From Diprion similis (Eukaryota > Arthropoda > Insecta > Hymenoptera > Diprionidae): a stretch of DNA of 64,000 nucleotides. Shown here piece by piece: positions 1-13,700 of this stretch. Position 1 is the stretch's first letter; each line of letters begins with the position of its first letter. The position numbers were made by a program, and so were the translations under genes. Below the pieces are notes generated by a model, which was not told the origin of the DNA, made no database searches, and saw nothing but the letters and a program-made list of their open reading frames with translations. Location: NCBI RefSeq assembly GCF_021155765.1, contig NC_060117.1:1186501-1250500 (forward strand), given 5' to 3'.

Positions 1-1298
1 GGAGTAAATTCGCGCGAGGATTAGTCCCGGCATAGAAGGTGGTGGACAAGGGGCGGCTGGCTTGTTGTCGAGAGCAGAGTAAATGGGATATATGGATGAA
101 TGTATTAGCTTTTGGTGTTGAGATCGTTGGGGGTCTGCTTCTCTGACGACCGCTACAACCTACCTTCCAAGCTTCGCGGTTGACGAGTTATGGGCGTCAA
201 GCGTGTCAGCTTGTCTCACACAGCAGCGACAGCCTCAGGTTTCATTAATTACCCCCAAAGAGAGTACCGAGGTTGGTTCCCTTCTCTTCTCCACGCTCAA
301 CGCTCAACACCGACACGCCAAAGGCGACCAAGGCTTATCTTTGGACCCCAGACAACAAACGAGAGGAAGAGGAAGAGGAAGAGGGAGAGAGAGAGAGAGA
401 AAGAGAGAGACGAGAACCGAGCAGCAGGCACAGGTGCAGCGTGTGGCTCATTGCCGACTATATCATGCCTACCTAACGTGACTCGAGAGCGGCCATCGAG
501 AGAAGAACGGTTCACGATATAAATCAATCATTAATTGCTTAAGGTCGTACCTACGTTTAACAGAGATTAACAGGAATGCCAGTGCTGCAAGAATCCGACC
601 TAACATTCCTCCCTTCACCTTTATCCAGTCTTCCACCACCACCCCCACCCCTTTCCAGATTATTCTTTCTTCTCTCGCCATTATTCACAGTACTCTCGTT
701 TCTTTTTCCCTCTCAATTTTTTGCTTCTACGTATAGGTATACTTTGTGCAAATCGTCCTTGAATAGAAACCCATCAATCGACGCCTCTGCACTTGCAATC
801 CTCTAGCAATCCTCGTAGCGATTTCACGTTTTTTTCCACCCTTCACCATTTCGTTCTCTTTTTATTTCATTTTCGAAAAGCTCCAGGAGCACCTGTCTTG
901 TCAGATAAGGATCTCAATTTGCGGGCAGAGATTCAACGGTGTGAAATTTCGTCGTGTAGGGTACACGGGTGTACCTATCGCCGCGAAGCGTCCTTCCTTT
1001 TTTCGTATACGGATATAAATAACCGGCTGTAGAAACAGCGAGAGAAAGAGAGAGAGACGGTGAAACAGAGAGGGGAAAAGATAGAGGGACGAATAGAGGG
1101 GTATGAAAGAAACGAAAGCGTTTAACTCGCGCAAAAGCCTCCTCGACGTTCATTTAAGGCTGGTTTTGCGAAAACGACGACACCCTGGTAATAGGTATGA
1201 GGTTTGCTTTGGTAAAATGGTTTTAGATACGACAGATTCATCTCTCGAAAATCGGTTCACGTTTTTCTAGCCTTCCTCTTTCTCTCCTCCGTGTATAT

Positions 1299-1471
1299 TA
1301 GGGTGGCGCAAAAAAACAGACTATTTTTGACGTTTTAAAAAATTTGGAGCGACCTCTTAAAATTTTTTTTTTGAGCTGTCCTTTGGAGCGGGCTCTTAAA
1401 ACATCAAAAACTAACATTTTGCGACACGAGACTCAAAAAAAAAAAATAGTCGGTTTTTTTGCGCCATCCTA
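1299..1471. mobile_element. MITE-like element, short copy (family A)
   Basis: Terminal inverted repeats begin TAGGGTGGCGCAAAAAAAC on the left and end GTTTTTTTGCGCCATCCTA (reading the + strand) on the right, with TA at both ends. No coding capacity. The right half is nearly identical to the right half of the copy at 3,696-4,021. TA-flanked short inverted-repeat elements of this kind are usually non-autonomous Tc1/mariner derivatives; that assignment is an inference. Confidence 0.75.
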
Positions 1472-3129
1472 ATGTATATGGTATACGTATACATACCTAT
1501 GTGACAACCATGTGCAGGCGGCGCCGTACGATAATAATAATACCTGCAGGCGCAATCTTATTCCCCATATCAAACGGAAATTTGTTTCTTAGCTATCTTG
1601 GCGCCCTGCGAAAACCATCAGATACGTTCCCCCCTACCCCACCCCCTGCCGACAAAACTACCACGTTTTGCATACATTTCTATACATTTCTCTATTTTCT
1701 ATAAATTGCTCTATGTTATATATGTATGTATAAGAGGTAGTAAGAACTCAAAGTTGTGCAAGATATAAGAAGGAGAATTTCATCTCTCCCACGCACGCCT
1801 CGATCACGTTTTTTTGTTTTCCTTCGCTATACTTTTTAAAAAACGTAAAACTACCGGCGACGTGTTTCTCCGTAAAAACTGTGCAAATAATTAGGGCTAG
1901 GAAGAAAAAGGGAGAAAGAAAGAAGCAACTTTTTCCTGCGAGAATCAAGGTGGAATTGTTGGGGTCCCTTAGGGCCCCCCGTTGGCAGGGTAATTGGCAG
2001 AAGATATTCCGCCCTGGTCCGACCCATTCGTCTTTTTGGGCCCAGGGCGTACTTATATCCCAGCCTAGCCTAGCCAGCCTCTTTTTCTCTCGGTCTGCAC
2101 GGAATAGTGATGTGCGTGTATACATAGTGCTGACAAATCAGATCGGGGGGCGAAAATATATCGTTTTGGGTGAGTATGTATGGCTGAGTGGGTAGGTGGA
2201 AAGGCATAAGGTAGGTATATAGGTGGGTAGGTATTATAGGTAGGTAGGTAGGTGTATAATGGCTTAATCCCTGAAAGCAACCCCCTTCTTCCAGCCACGT
2301 CGTATGTCTTTCAAAATATACTTCGGGCATACGCATGTACCGATATTCTTTAAGCCGGCAGTAACCCTTCTTCAGGATTATTGATCCTCGATGGTATTTG
2401 ATAGGGTAATTGCGACGAAATATATATTTTTCACTGTCGAATCGACGAGCAAGTGAGGAATGTCTAAAAAAGAAAAAGAAAGATATTCTGCAACACCACT
2501 CGAAGGGTAAAAGGATAATAAAGATGAATAGATGAATAACGCAGTGGATCATCAGCTGAATTGTCAAACAATTATATTGCGACGAAGATGATGCTAGTAG
2601 GGCCTGGATAAGAAAGTATTAAAAATGACACAATATGCACTTATAATATAGACTTAAGAATATAAGATTTGGAAAGAATATGGAATAGATGTTATGTCGA
2701 GAATAGATGTTCGTTTTTACTAAACATTTTTACTAACAAATCTACATTATATGTATATATTTTGTAATTTTGAATACACATTTATCCGGGCTCTAATAAC
2801 GAGTAGACGAATGAACAGATTGATCATAGCTAACCCAGCAGGCGATCGATGAATCGACCGTTGAATTAACCAACGAGCAAACAAATCATCGAACGAGGTT
2901 GTTGAGGGTGAACATTGACCAAACTTAATCGAGCTTAAAATATTTCCCGACCTTGACCTTGTCTCGAATCTGTTATCCAGAGCCCAGCGTTCCGAACTAG
3001 CCTTCTCATATAGGCATGAGGGGGGGAGAACGGCAGCTGATGCAAGAAATGTGTACCCAGGTTGTAAAGTGCGGAGAGGAAGCGGAGAGGCGAGAGAAGA
3101 GGCCGCGTGCCGTGCGCCTGGCCGAAAGA

Positions 3130-3192
3130 GCATGAGGATGAGGATGAGGGTGATGATGAGGATGAGGATGAGGATGAGGACGACGACGAGGA
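3130..3192 (+). repeat. GAGGAT/GAT hexa- and trinucleotide repeat
   Basis: An impure run of GAGGAT and GATGAG units grading into GAC/GAG triplets. Short open frames over it are repeat artefacts. Confidence 0.85.
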
Positions 3193-3695
3193 TCGCGTTA
3201 CCCGCCCGCCTACCCCGAGTAAACGGCGTCAAGCGATCCTAACCTAACAAGACTGCAGTAGGAACAAACCGACACCACGACTTCCACGACGACGACGACG
3301 AGACGTGTACGGACTGCAGGCAGGGTGCGGTAGTTCAAACGTTTACACGATTGCGGATGATGGAGATGACGGGGGTGATATGCAGTCACGAAATTCATCG
3401 CACACTACAGTCACACATGGCGCGTGTCAGGAGACTGCACCGTTGGTCTTGTTGCCTCGAGAGTCGTATTCGAGGTCAACGAAGTCTATGTGTATATGTA
3501 TAATGTACGTACGTATGTGGTACGTGCAGGAAAAATGAGAGGAGGATGAGGATGTATAACGGATGCATAGAACAAGGTGAAGGAATATTTGCACACACGG
3601 TGTGTGTGCCGACGCTCACGATAAAGAGTGCATACCTAGTGCAACATGAAAAGAGGGGGAGGAATACCTAACAAGGTATAATAATATATGTACAT

Positions 3696-4021
3696 TAGGG
3701 TGGTGCAAAGAAACAACTTTTTTTTTTTTTTTTTTTGAATCTTGTGTGACAAAACGTTAGTTTTTGATGTTTTAAGAACCTACTCCAAAGAACGGTTCAA
3801 AAAAAAAATTCTTAAGAGGTCACTTCACATTTTTTAAAACATCAGAAATCGTCAAAAAACGATTTTTTTTTTTAAATTTTTCTTCTCGTTACGGTATAAT
3901 TTTATAGACAAAGAAAAAATAAGTTTCCGAAGAATAGGCTCTTAAAACATCAAAAACTAACATTTTATCACACGAGACTCAAAAAAAAAAAAAAAATAGT
4001 CGGTTTTTTTGCGCCACCCTA
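3696..4021. mobile_element. foldback MITE-like element, long copy (family A)
   Basis: Ends are TAGGGTGGTGCAAAGAAAC on the left and GTTTTTTTGCGCCACCCTA on the right. The inside is a long imperfect palindrome: the left block containing GTTAGTTTTTGATGTTTTAA reappears in reverse complement on the right. The element could fold into a hairpin over most of its length. The copy at 1,299-1,471 looks like an internally deleted relative. Confidence 0.75.
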
Positions 4022-6348
4022 ATGTACATACGAAACCGCTGCAGTGCCACGCGACCGCGACCATTCGCTCGCGGCTGCTGCTTTCAGGGCCCCCCAGCTG
4101 TTTCCTGCTTCGTCACAATCACGTACGACGTCCGCCTTCCTCTGTATCTCGTAACCACCATTCTAATCTACCTGAACCGTAATTTTCTTCTTTTTTTACT
4201 CTAACGTTTTTTTCTTACCACCACACATCGAGTCCTCGCTGGGTCTGTATTGTATTACGTTATATGTACTATGAAAGTGAAAGGGGCGTGCCTCTTCCTC
4301 CGAATTTTCCAACAACTGTATAAAAATTCCTCAAGATCAGAAACAGTGATACAAGGTCGATTCTGGATACAGATTCCAGAACATTTGGACATTGTGAACC
4401 GGCCTTGTATTGCTACTTACAGTTTTCAATTCAACGAGTTCTCGCATAAGTTTGATTATTTGACAAAACAGAGGACCTCGTGTCGCGGCTTATATCAAAA
4501 CCCCGAATCGCTGAGTTAGTATACACCTTGAACTGTATAGCCCCCTTCTCAATACTCCAAAGCCATTCTTCACGTAGCCGGAGGTGGATACCGACTACTC
4601 GAGTACCTACGTGCATGTGTATAGGGTGTAGAATTCAGGTTTGATCGGTAATCAGAGATCCGGGCACGTGCCCGATGGGCTGGTTGCAGTACCTACCTAC
4701 CTAACGGCAGGCAGGAACGAGGAGCGTAGGTACACACCCATAAGTATAACGTATTATATACCTACATATGGATGGAATATTACGAAGGGATCGGCGGTTG
4801 ATGAAATAAGAGACCGGATGCATCTGGAAAGCCGCGCGCATTGTTTGTTCGGTGTGTTCTTTTATTTTTTCGTTTTTCTTTTTTCTTTTTCAGGTACCAA
4901 CCTACTCCCACTTCCTTCCACTTCCTCCTCACGAGATTTTTTCCTTCCTTCAATACTATCGCGTTCGAATCGGTAAAAATGAAAAGTAATATCATGATAA
5001 CGACGAAACATGGAAAGGGAATGGGAAGAATCTAGCTTACTACATATATATTGCGTGCACATGCACGTACCAGGTGTACGAACATCAGGGTGGGTATACC
5101 TTCGGTTGAAAGGGTTGGTGGGCCAAGAGTTGGCGTATAAGTGAGAGGCGGGGGTGAAAGAGGATCGCGGCAAACAACCTGCAGCCGACTGTCACTTTCT
5201 GTTTACCGAACTCGACAACGGAATTCCGAATTTCGAGTCTGGACGCGCACACGCACGTGTGCCTTTCTCCTCTATCCCGGCATCTGCCATCTGGCTGATC
5301 TCTGCAGGCTCCGACGTGCCTCTCTCCTCGTTCGCTGGTGTTTATCCTTTTCAATTCCATTTCGTCTCTTTTATCTCGGTTCGACAAATCTCCACCCGGG
5401 CAAAAAAATCCTGGGTTAAGTAATGACTTATCATCTTTAACATCCCAGTCGCGTCTTTGGTTCAATTTGAAATACAGTGCCCACATCGTATAATGATGGC
5501 TGGGATGTTTCTTGATAAATACCTAAACGATCAACATCACCGAGACTCTCCTTACACCTTTACAAGTTCTAGAATACAAAAGCAGGCTAAGAAATAAGCG
5601 GGGAAAAAGTAGGTACGATATAGAGAAGGTGAGAAATATTGAAAACTTGAAATGGCTAGAAGCTCTCCTGCATCAGCGACAGAAACCAGGGTAGAGGTAA
5701 GGGAACATCTGGTTCAGGGCGCGCTGGGGGTTTGTGGGCAGGTTCGGATCTAGTTACCAATATGACCAAAACCCACCTGGTCGTACTTATAAGGGTTGTG
5801 TGTATTTGTGTGCCGGTATATCCACCGAATAGATCAATCTGTACACACAAACACGCACACATATTCGGATACTGTATATATAACTCGGAACGCGTGCCCT
5901 CTCTGAAACTCCCTCTAAACTCTCTACAATAGAAATGCCCAGATTTTCATGGTTTCAATTTTTGTTTGAGTAGATACCTCTTTCTTCTCGAGGGAGCTGA
6001 TATTTTCTCCTCACTATGAGAATGAATTCCTGTCATCGTCACCACGACGACTTGAATACCTGCACCAACGAATAAGTCTAAATAAAAATTTATAGTACAG
6101 AATCGTCATCGATATTCTAAAGGATCGGAGTAATAATCGAGGACAGTAAGAAACTTGACGCAGGCAGCGACGTGGTCTTAATTAACTGACTGCGAGTTCC
6201 CTCAATTCATATGAATTTATACGGAACATTAAGGCTTTCTGGTATAATAATTTGGTAGAGGGACGGAGGTGTAGGTATAACCGGGTGTCTTCGACACGGA
6301 ATACCGTAGCGATGGTAATACGGTCTTCCGGGGGTTTAGGCAGCGGAG

Positions 6349-6349
<1 letters not shown>

Positions 6350-6384
<35 letters not shown>
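6350..6384 (+). repeat. GGGTAT hexanucleotide array
   Basis: About six direct copies of GGGTAT. It resembles a minisatellite and is not the insect telomere repeat (TTAGG). Confidence 0.9.
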
Positions 6385-6385
<1 letters not shown>

Positions 6386-9039
6386 CCTGCTTCGATTCCG
6401 GACGGCAATATAGCCGCCGTCGTCCTCTGCGTTACATGTATAATACAGTATATTCGCGAGAAGGGACGGAGCGAGTGGAAACCGACCAACCAATACCTGC
6501 GCTAATTCCTAATGGCAGTTAACACCACCTGGGGCACATCACGTGGACGACGGACTTACCGGGGTGGATGGGTGGGTGTGTTTCCGGACTACGCGACTGC
6601 TCTGTAGGTACAAACGGTCTGCGCAACACCGTTCAACCTGAAACTAATCTACGATTACTTCAAATAAAAACTGACTCCGAGCGGTTCCTTCCTCTTTCCG
6701 CTCCTCCACGTCATTCTCTCCGCCGATCCGTTACACAGCCAGCACTGTAATACCGACATCGAAACGTTGTCTATAAGTAACTGCATTCATCGACCTACTC
6801 CCGCAGCGATAAACTTGTAACGGACTCCGCGAGTTAACCTTACGGTCTCCGTCAGTTAGCTGGCTAACTCGAATAAACTTTAACGTCCTTAAGGTCGTCC
6901 TTAATCAAATAATACCGATGCACGTAGAATAGTGCGATATATACAAAAACTGCAGTAAAGAGTTTTTCGCGGAATGTACTGGTATCTCATACGATACCAT
7001 AATCCTGATGATATCCCGATCATGAAAGAAGAAAGACGAGGAAAAAACATATTTCAGAAAAGTACGCGACGGAATGGAAGAAGGAGAGGAACTAGGAGGT
7101 AGAATTGCATTTATCTATAAAATGCACCGAAGAATATACATACAAAAGAATCCTCGTTCCTTTCTCAGACGGGATTACGATAGGTACCTACTCTTATACC
7201 TATAAGGATAGAGGCGCTTGAGGTAAGATCGGAACATGTTTGGCTCTCAGAGACATGCCAATAACATGCCAATAGCGTGGATTCGGAATAGAAAAGGGAG
7301 AGAAAAACGAAGGGTAAACTAAGAAGAAAAAGAAAAAAGAAGCAACAAAAATACATCGATCTTCAAGCATCGGAGAATGGGGATCAGAGAGCCTGAATCC
7401 GACTACGGAGATGCAGAAATCGCTTTGCATTTCTTTCCTACGCTCAGACTTGAATATCTCTCTCCCTCTCTCTCTCTCTCGTCTTCTCTCGGTTTCTCTA
7501 TCCTATTTACAAAATCGTTGCGCGAGGAATCTTTAACGAATGGAACCAATGGAAATGATAATAACGATGACATGTAAGTGTGATACGAAAAAATTAGCGG
7601 AGCCTAGAATTGGAGTTTTCGAAAAGCGAAGTATAACTGTATCCATATGCCGCATGCACAAACAGGCAGAGGATGAAAGACAAGCAGCTGCTGTTCCTGC
7701 AGCAGTTTCGTTCTGCCACCTTAATATCGCCTCTGCTGCTCGCGGACCAAAACCTCTGCAGGAGGTTATTATATGTATTCCATTATACACGCAGTCGTGA
7801 CTGGGGGTGTATCCGGAATCCAGGGCTGCTCTGCCCGTAACACACACACACACACATGTGAGATGTGCACAATAACGTATAATGTAAACGCATATCACAA
7901 TTCAAAATTTATGCCCATATGCCGACGTAGGTATGGTATACCTATACCTATATCTATATCTATACCTATACGTAGGACGACCTTTATAAAACCGTTTGCC
8001 AAATCGATGATACAATATGAGTTACACGGTTCGTTTGTTCACCCTCTAATATAATATTGTTGTAAGAGAAAAAAAATATCAAAGATTCGTGATATTTGAG
8101 AGAATTGGGTGAAAGGATATCGGAAGGAAAGAAATTTTCATTTCATTTCGTGACGTATCTAATGTTTCGAATACTTTTTAACTCCCTGTTTCTTTGTTTT
8201 CAAAGGAAAAGAGAAGTTGTTGGAATTAGCCCGCAAAATGAAAACTAGAGTTTTAACTGTTCCTCGATGTTTCAAGATCTAGAGAATCACCTTCGACCAT
8301 TTTCCGATGGACGTCTGTTGTATTTTATGTGTGTAATCAATTTTCTGGTCCATGGAAGATATCTCGATACCAAGTAACTGGATTTCAATGATTCTGGTCT
8401 CAATCTCAACTTAGAACTGATTAGATTTTGGCTTTGATCGGTTCGGTACGTTTCGACCTCTCGAAATGACAAATTTTCAAAAAACAAAATAAAAATAATG
8501 ATATCTTGAGAACGGACGAACGGATTCGAATAAAAATTAGTACCGTTAAATTTTTGGAGTCACTGATCGTGAATCTGAGATCAGAGTTGTTTGTTCCTCC
8601 CTATATCGCACACCATATCTAAGTTTTGAAGGGTTCCGATTATTTGCCAGAAATCCTATTTCCCGTTTTCCGACTTCCGTCGTCATTTCTCCTTACCACG
8701 CGTATAAATCCACGACCGCCGTAAGCATGCAACGTATGCGTGTATGTGTGTGTGTGTAAAGACGCGGATATCCAAGGAACGCTCAGGGGCTTGTCAGCGA
8801 GACACGTGAAGTGGTGTTTGGGCTTTTCGAGTTTTGGTAACACGATATCGGCGGGGGTGGCGGCGGCTACGCGGAGCTGGGGAGGCAGATGCCGCTTATA
8901 CACCGCGTTCCTCTTTCCGTATACACATAAGTATATATACTTGCGTATGTAGATACATGTATACACATATAGGAAGAGCCCAGCACGTGCCCGGAAGTTG
9001 CCGCTACTGCAGCAGGGAGAAGAACCGCGTTTTCAATGG

Positions 9040-9040
<1 letters not shown>

Positions 9041-9080
<40 letters not shown>
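9041..9080 (+). repeat. compound TC/AC microsatellite
   Basis: Ten TC units run directly into ten AC units without interruption. Confidence 0.95.
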
Positions 9081-10089
9081 CGCGCACTGCATAAAGACGC
9101 GTTATATTGTACACAGTGATGCTCGTATTAGGTTATACCGCCCTCGCCGCCAATCTCGCGCCCCCCAGATGTCGGACACGTAGACGTTCACTATACGTGT
9201 AAATCGCACATTCCCCATGGCTATACATGTATATGTATAAATATATATTAGGGTGTTTCGGAAAAAAATTATCTCCGAATTTTCCCTAAAAACTTATTTC
9301 AGGTTAAAAGAAAAGTTCTGTGAAAAGATGAGCGTTCTACGTTAACGTGGAAGATCGGGCTCAGTTGACTTTTCACTTTGTATAAATTTTTTTAAATTCG
9401 TGAGTATCTTGAATATGTATTTTTTTTTCTTCGTTGTTTTTTTTTTTTTTTTTTTTTTTCATTTTATTGCTTACGTCGGTTAACTATTTAGAGACTATTT
9501 AGGTTTAAGAACTAATACCCGAGTAATGTTTTCGTTCTGAGAATTTACTTTTTGGGGTTATTTCGTGTTTTTTATATTTTTTTCAAATATCTTTTAACCT
9601 TCAGAAATTTCATCGCGTAACGCACATATGGTCGAGGGTAAAAATTTGCCGGAAAAAGAAGAGGAGTGAAAAAAAATCGAACACAAGTAATCTGCGGGTA
9701 CAGGAGGGTCAAAATCGTTTTTATCCGTATAAGCATACACATATACGTATATAGATATATGTATTACGTCCTTGAGTTATGTACGAAACGAAATAAAATG
9801 AAAATGTCTGCACATAAGGGTAGTACGGCTGCAGGGGGTTGATTTCCTTTCATGGTGTTCAATTTTTTTTCCAGCTGCTGCATTCTTTATTTTCTCTTTT
9901 AATGTCATGGAAAAACACAGAGGGAGGAACGTATAAAATTTTCTGCATGTAAGTTCGTTTTTTAACTTTTTTTTCATCTTAGTTTACCGATTTTATCATA
10001 TTTAAAAAATCGTAACTCAGAAACGGTTGTTCCAAAAAATCTGAAATAATTCAGAAAAATGTTTCGCAGTAAGGACAACAAGATCTGTA

Positions 10090-10092
<3 letters not shown>

Positions 10093-10136
<44 letters not shown>

Positions 10137-10171
10137 TACTTTCTCACAGTTTCCTGCAGCTCTCCGCAATA

Positions 10172-10235
<64 letters not shown>
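10093..10235 (+). repeat. TC and AAT microsatellites
   Basis: A run of about 20 TC units up to about 10,132 is followed after about 35 bp by a long AAT array at about 10,169-10,233. The apparent poly-Tyr and poly-Ile reading frames are artefacts of this array. Confidence 0.95.
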
Positions 10236-10236
<1 letters not shown>

Positions 10237-10519
10237 ATAATAAGAATAACATTAACGTAAGGAAAACGTTTTCCTGCACCCCCCAAACATCATAATAAAA
10301 TGCATTGGTAGCTCGCCCCCTACGGATAAGATTCGGCGGAACCGCTAATCCGGGTCGTAGACGCCGGAGCACGATCTTCGGGTACGCAAGTCAGGTGCAT
10401 GCTGCAGGTACATACATACTATAGCTATTCACGTAGGTACACTTGTACTTACATACTACTAGGCACGCAAGTAGATACTGAGCAGAAAATGGGATACCCT
10501 TAAAGTTTAATAAAAAAAA

Positions 10520-10710
10520 GAGTCAGTCTTTCAAGATGTTTTTTAAACATTGTTAAGCATTATTTTGAATTTTCAAAAATTTTCAAAATTTCCTTTTGCT
10601 TTCCTGACATCCGAAGATCATTTTTATTTTCTTTGGTTACAATAAAAGAAACAAACTCAAGTCCTGGAAAACAAAGTATTTCCTCGAGTACCCCGTGTTT
10701 TGCCCCCATC
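10520..10710 (+). repeat. dispersed repeat family B, copy 1
   Basis: This block matches the block at 16,988-17,157 in the same orientation. Shared stretches include ATCATTTTTATTTTCTTTGG followed by TTACAAT, then AAAGAAACAAAC, AAGTATTTCCT, and a C-rich end. I recognise no protein in it; it is probably an old transposon remnant. Confidence 0.7.
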
Positions 10711-13700
10711 CCCCATGAGGGAATAAGGAAAATAGGAGAATGGGAAATAAAAATGGCGGCAAGGTAGCTACGTCTCGGCTCCGTGCACCCATATATCTAC
10801 CTGTAACCTGTAATACGACAAGAAGCTGGAAGATTTGTGCAGGGGCACGAGGAGGGAGGGAAACCGAGCGGTGTAAGGTAAATAATTTACACAATAAGGG
10901 GCGAGTTATTGTCCGTGAGTAAGAAGGCTGCACGGAGCTGTAGGAGGAATTAGCCCGTGTATAGGCCGGACGCCGGACGCCCCGAAACGCAAACTCCTGC
11001 GCAATATAATAGTGAAAATCGTGATTTGGAATAAGTTAAACTGATTTTAAACTCACTTAGGAGGTCGTGCCCTATACACCCTTGTGTCGTCGTGCCTCTT
11101 TTACCCTCTTGCCTGCAGTGAGGCTATTTTTCCGAGACTTACAAAGCGACTCTATTCCTCCTAGTTTTGTATGGATACCTACAGCCGAAAGGTGTGAAGT
11201 TCGAACCTTCGGCGTTTGCCTCCTCTATTCCTATTCCTCGCCAGAATTTCACAGGGAATTCAAAAATTCGACTCGGGTTAAACGATATTTTCATAAGAAA
11301 TATTCGTTGAAAATTTTTTAAGCTTTATCCGAAATAAAGAATCCAAATATTTTCTGTTAGTAGGTGAGTAGGTACGTGTCGCGATTGAGCGAAGGATTTT
11401 TTAAGAAATGCCAATCCCTTAAACGAAACGGGGAAAATGATTTTTTTATTTTTTATTTTTTTTTTTTTTTTTTTTTTTTTTGTTGCCAAACCTTCGGACT
11501 AGTTGGCTAAATCGAAACTTGCAAAACGAAAGTAGAAAATCGTTGGGTAAAAAGTTTTTCGGCTATATTTTTCGTATAACATAATTTCTTCGATTCGATT
11601 AAAATGATATAAAAGTCATTTTGTCATATATATTTGGAAAATAATTTCACCGAGTAAATCTATCGGATTATATTACCTACTAAAACTATTTGTCAGGGTA
11701 CCCTAAAGGATTTTTTTTTCTTCCTGCTTGTTTGAAGTAAACATTTTTCCGGTTTCTTATCCGAAAATTTTCTCATGGATCACGAAGAGCCGGGTACACA
11801 AGTATTTTTCATACTATAAGCTACTTTGCATGATGAATACACAAGGACAATAACAATGACAACAAAAAGTAATAACAAGTTCCACGGATATTATTATTCG
11901 TACACAATGCGATATAATACGCTAAAGAGGATAAGGATGAAGGGATTTTTCCTTTTTTTTTTTCTTTCTTTCTTTTTTGATTCTCTTTTTTTTCCTTCAT
12001 CTTCACGGAGTTCAGGTCAGCTGCAAAGGAGGTTTGTCACGACGACAGATTATCCTTTACTCCTTATTTTCCGTCACGTCCTATAATACTTATACCGGTA
12101 ACTTGCCGATGCGTGTAAAGAGAAAAAGTAACAAAATTATACGAACGGTAGCACGGAGAGAGAAAAAAAAACAAAAAAAAAACAGAGAAATATAATTTCG
12201 AAAACGAATGCAGGGATAGGATATGTCTCATAGACATATTTTGAAAAACCGAAGTCACGGACAAGAATATTTCGTTGAAGCAACGAGTTTGAAAATTTTT
12301 CGAATTTAATCACAGTGTTCAAATATCTTTAACTATCCAGATTTAAAAAACTCGCGTTTTCGTAATTGATTTTACAATTTTTCTTCAAATTTCACCGATG
12401 GCTAAAGAAATTTGAAAAAAATTCCCAGACATTTTTGGGTCGGTATAAACATCGTACTACAAAATGATTAAAACCTAAGGGGACGAGGTATATGGGCTGC
12501 TAATTTGATGTGGAATGTCCTATATATATATACAACTAATCTCGAAGAAAAAAACTTGAAATCTACCTAAAATTCTCCTTCTCTAAATGGAAGAATGCGA
12601 AAAATTTCGAGAAACTCGATTTTCGTTCCAACTTGAAGCGAAAAAAAATTAGTTTTCGAGTCGAAGTTTAATTTTCGATGGATTCGACGAAACAATGTCG
12701 ACTGAATCGTCTTGTACCTGCCCAAAATAGTTTAATCGTCAAGAAACGAAGCCGAAGAAGATAAGTAGGTACTACACAGGACCGAAAAAGGAGGCTCAAA
12801 ACGAGGTCGACTATGCATGTACCTTATGCATAGACGAAAAAAGGAGACGGAGACAAAATTCCCCGATTCAAAGGTAATAACATAATTCCGGATTTCGATC
12901 TCCTGGCGGGCGCACAGAGAGAAGGAGCAAAAAAAAGAAAAACACCCCCATTATATCCACTCGACGGCAATTGTGTGTCCTTGCAGACGATGTCCAGCGA
13001 GACATTATAATATATATATATACACCAACAGAATAAGAACCTTTATAAAGTGTTCCACCCTCCACCCCCTCACGCAGCAGCATAACAAGGGATGCTGCAG
13101 AGTTTGTTGAGAGCGGGTGTGTAATTACACCGACAAAGGAAGGATGGATGTGAGTGTATAGCTAATAAAGGGCGAGAGTTAGGGGGGATGAAAACGTTGG
13201 TCCAGTTAGCGAAGAAAAATTCCCCCCCGACGCTGTAACTGTCCGTGTCAAACAGACCGCCTTGGACTTTTGGTGGTGATGGTTCGGCGAAAATCCGAAG
13301 AACTTCTGGAGCAGCAACAGCAGCACCGAATTGCATGGGACACATTGTGCGGCTCTTTATAATTTTGGAAAACCGACAATAACGCGGAATCCGGTCGAAA
13401 GACCGCCGCTCGAAAACCTCCGGTATAATATAATAGCTGGGCAAAAGTCCGAGAAAATTATTTTCTCCTTCTCCCGCCGCCGCCGCCATCGTCGCCATCG
13501 CCGCCCCCTACTTACATACTTAGTTACTTAAATGGGGTACGAGAAGGAAGACGTTTTTTCACGTTTTTCCCTCTGCCTCCCTCGTCTTCTCTATCTCTCT
13601 CTCGCTCTCACTCACTCTGCAACTCTGACAGGTAAAACGGCTACACCTGGGTGGTGTCCCGAAATTCCGCAGATATATTGACCAGAAATATTTCACCGAG

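Noticed and set aside
190-522. Overlapping open frames on both strands near the left edge
   Set aside because: They are driven by a GA-rich repeat, overlap on both strands and contain no recognisable domain.
5085-5486. 133-codon minus-strand open frame
   Set aside because: It is Arg/Asp-rich and out of any gene context, with two + strand frames overlapping; no family resemblance.
6350-6384. Telomere-like repeat
   Set aside because: The unit is GGGTAT, not the insect TTAGG, and the array is short and internal.
10017-10372. Open frames with poly-Tyr or poly-Ile and Arg-Glu runs
   Set aside because: They are translations of AAT and TC microsatellites.
11180-11215. Possible tRNA T-arm (GAAGTTCGAACCTTC)
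   Set aside because: The stem is only four pairs, and no acceptor, D or anticodon arms can be placed around it.
13070-13498. 142-codon minus-strand open frame
   Set aside because: It begins in a GCC-type trinucleotide repeat and shows no recognised motif; no splice context supports it.
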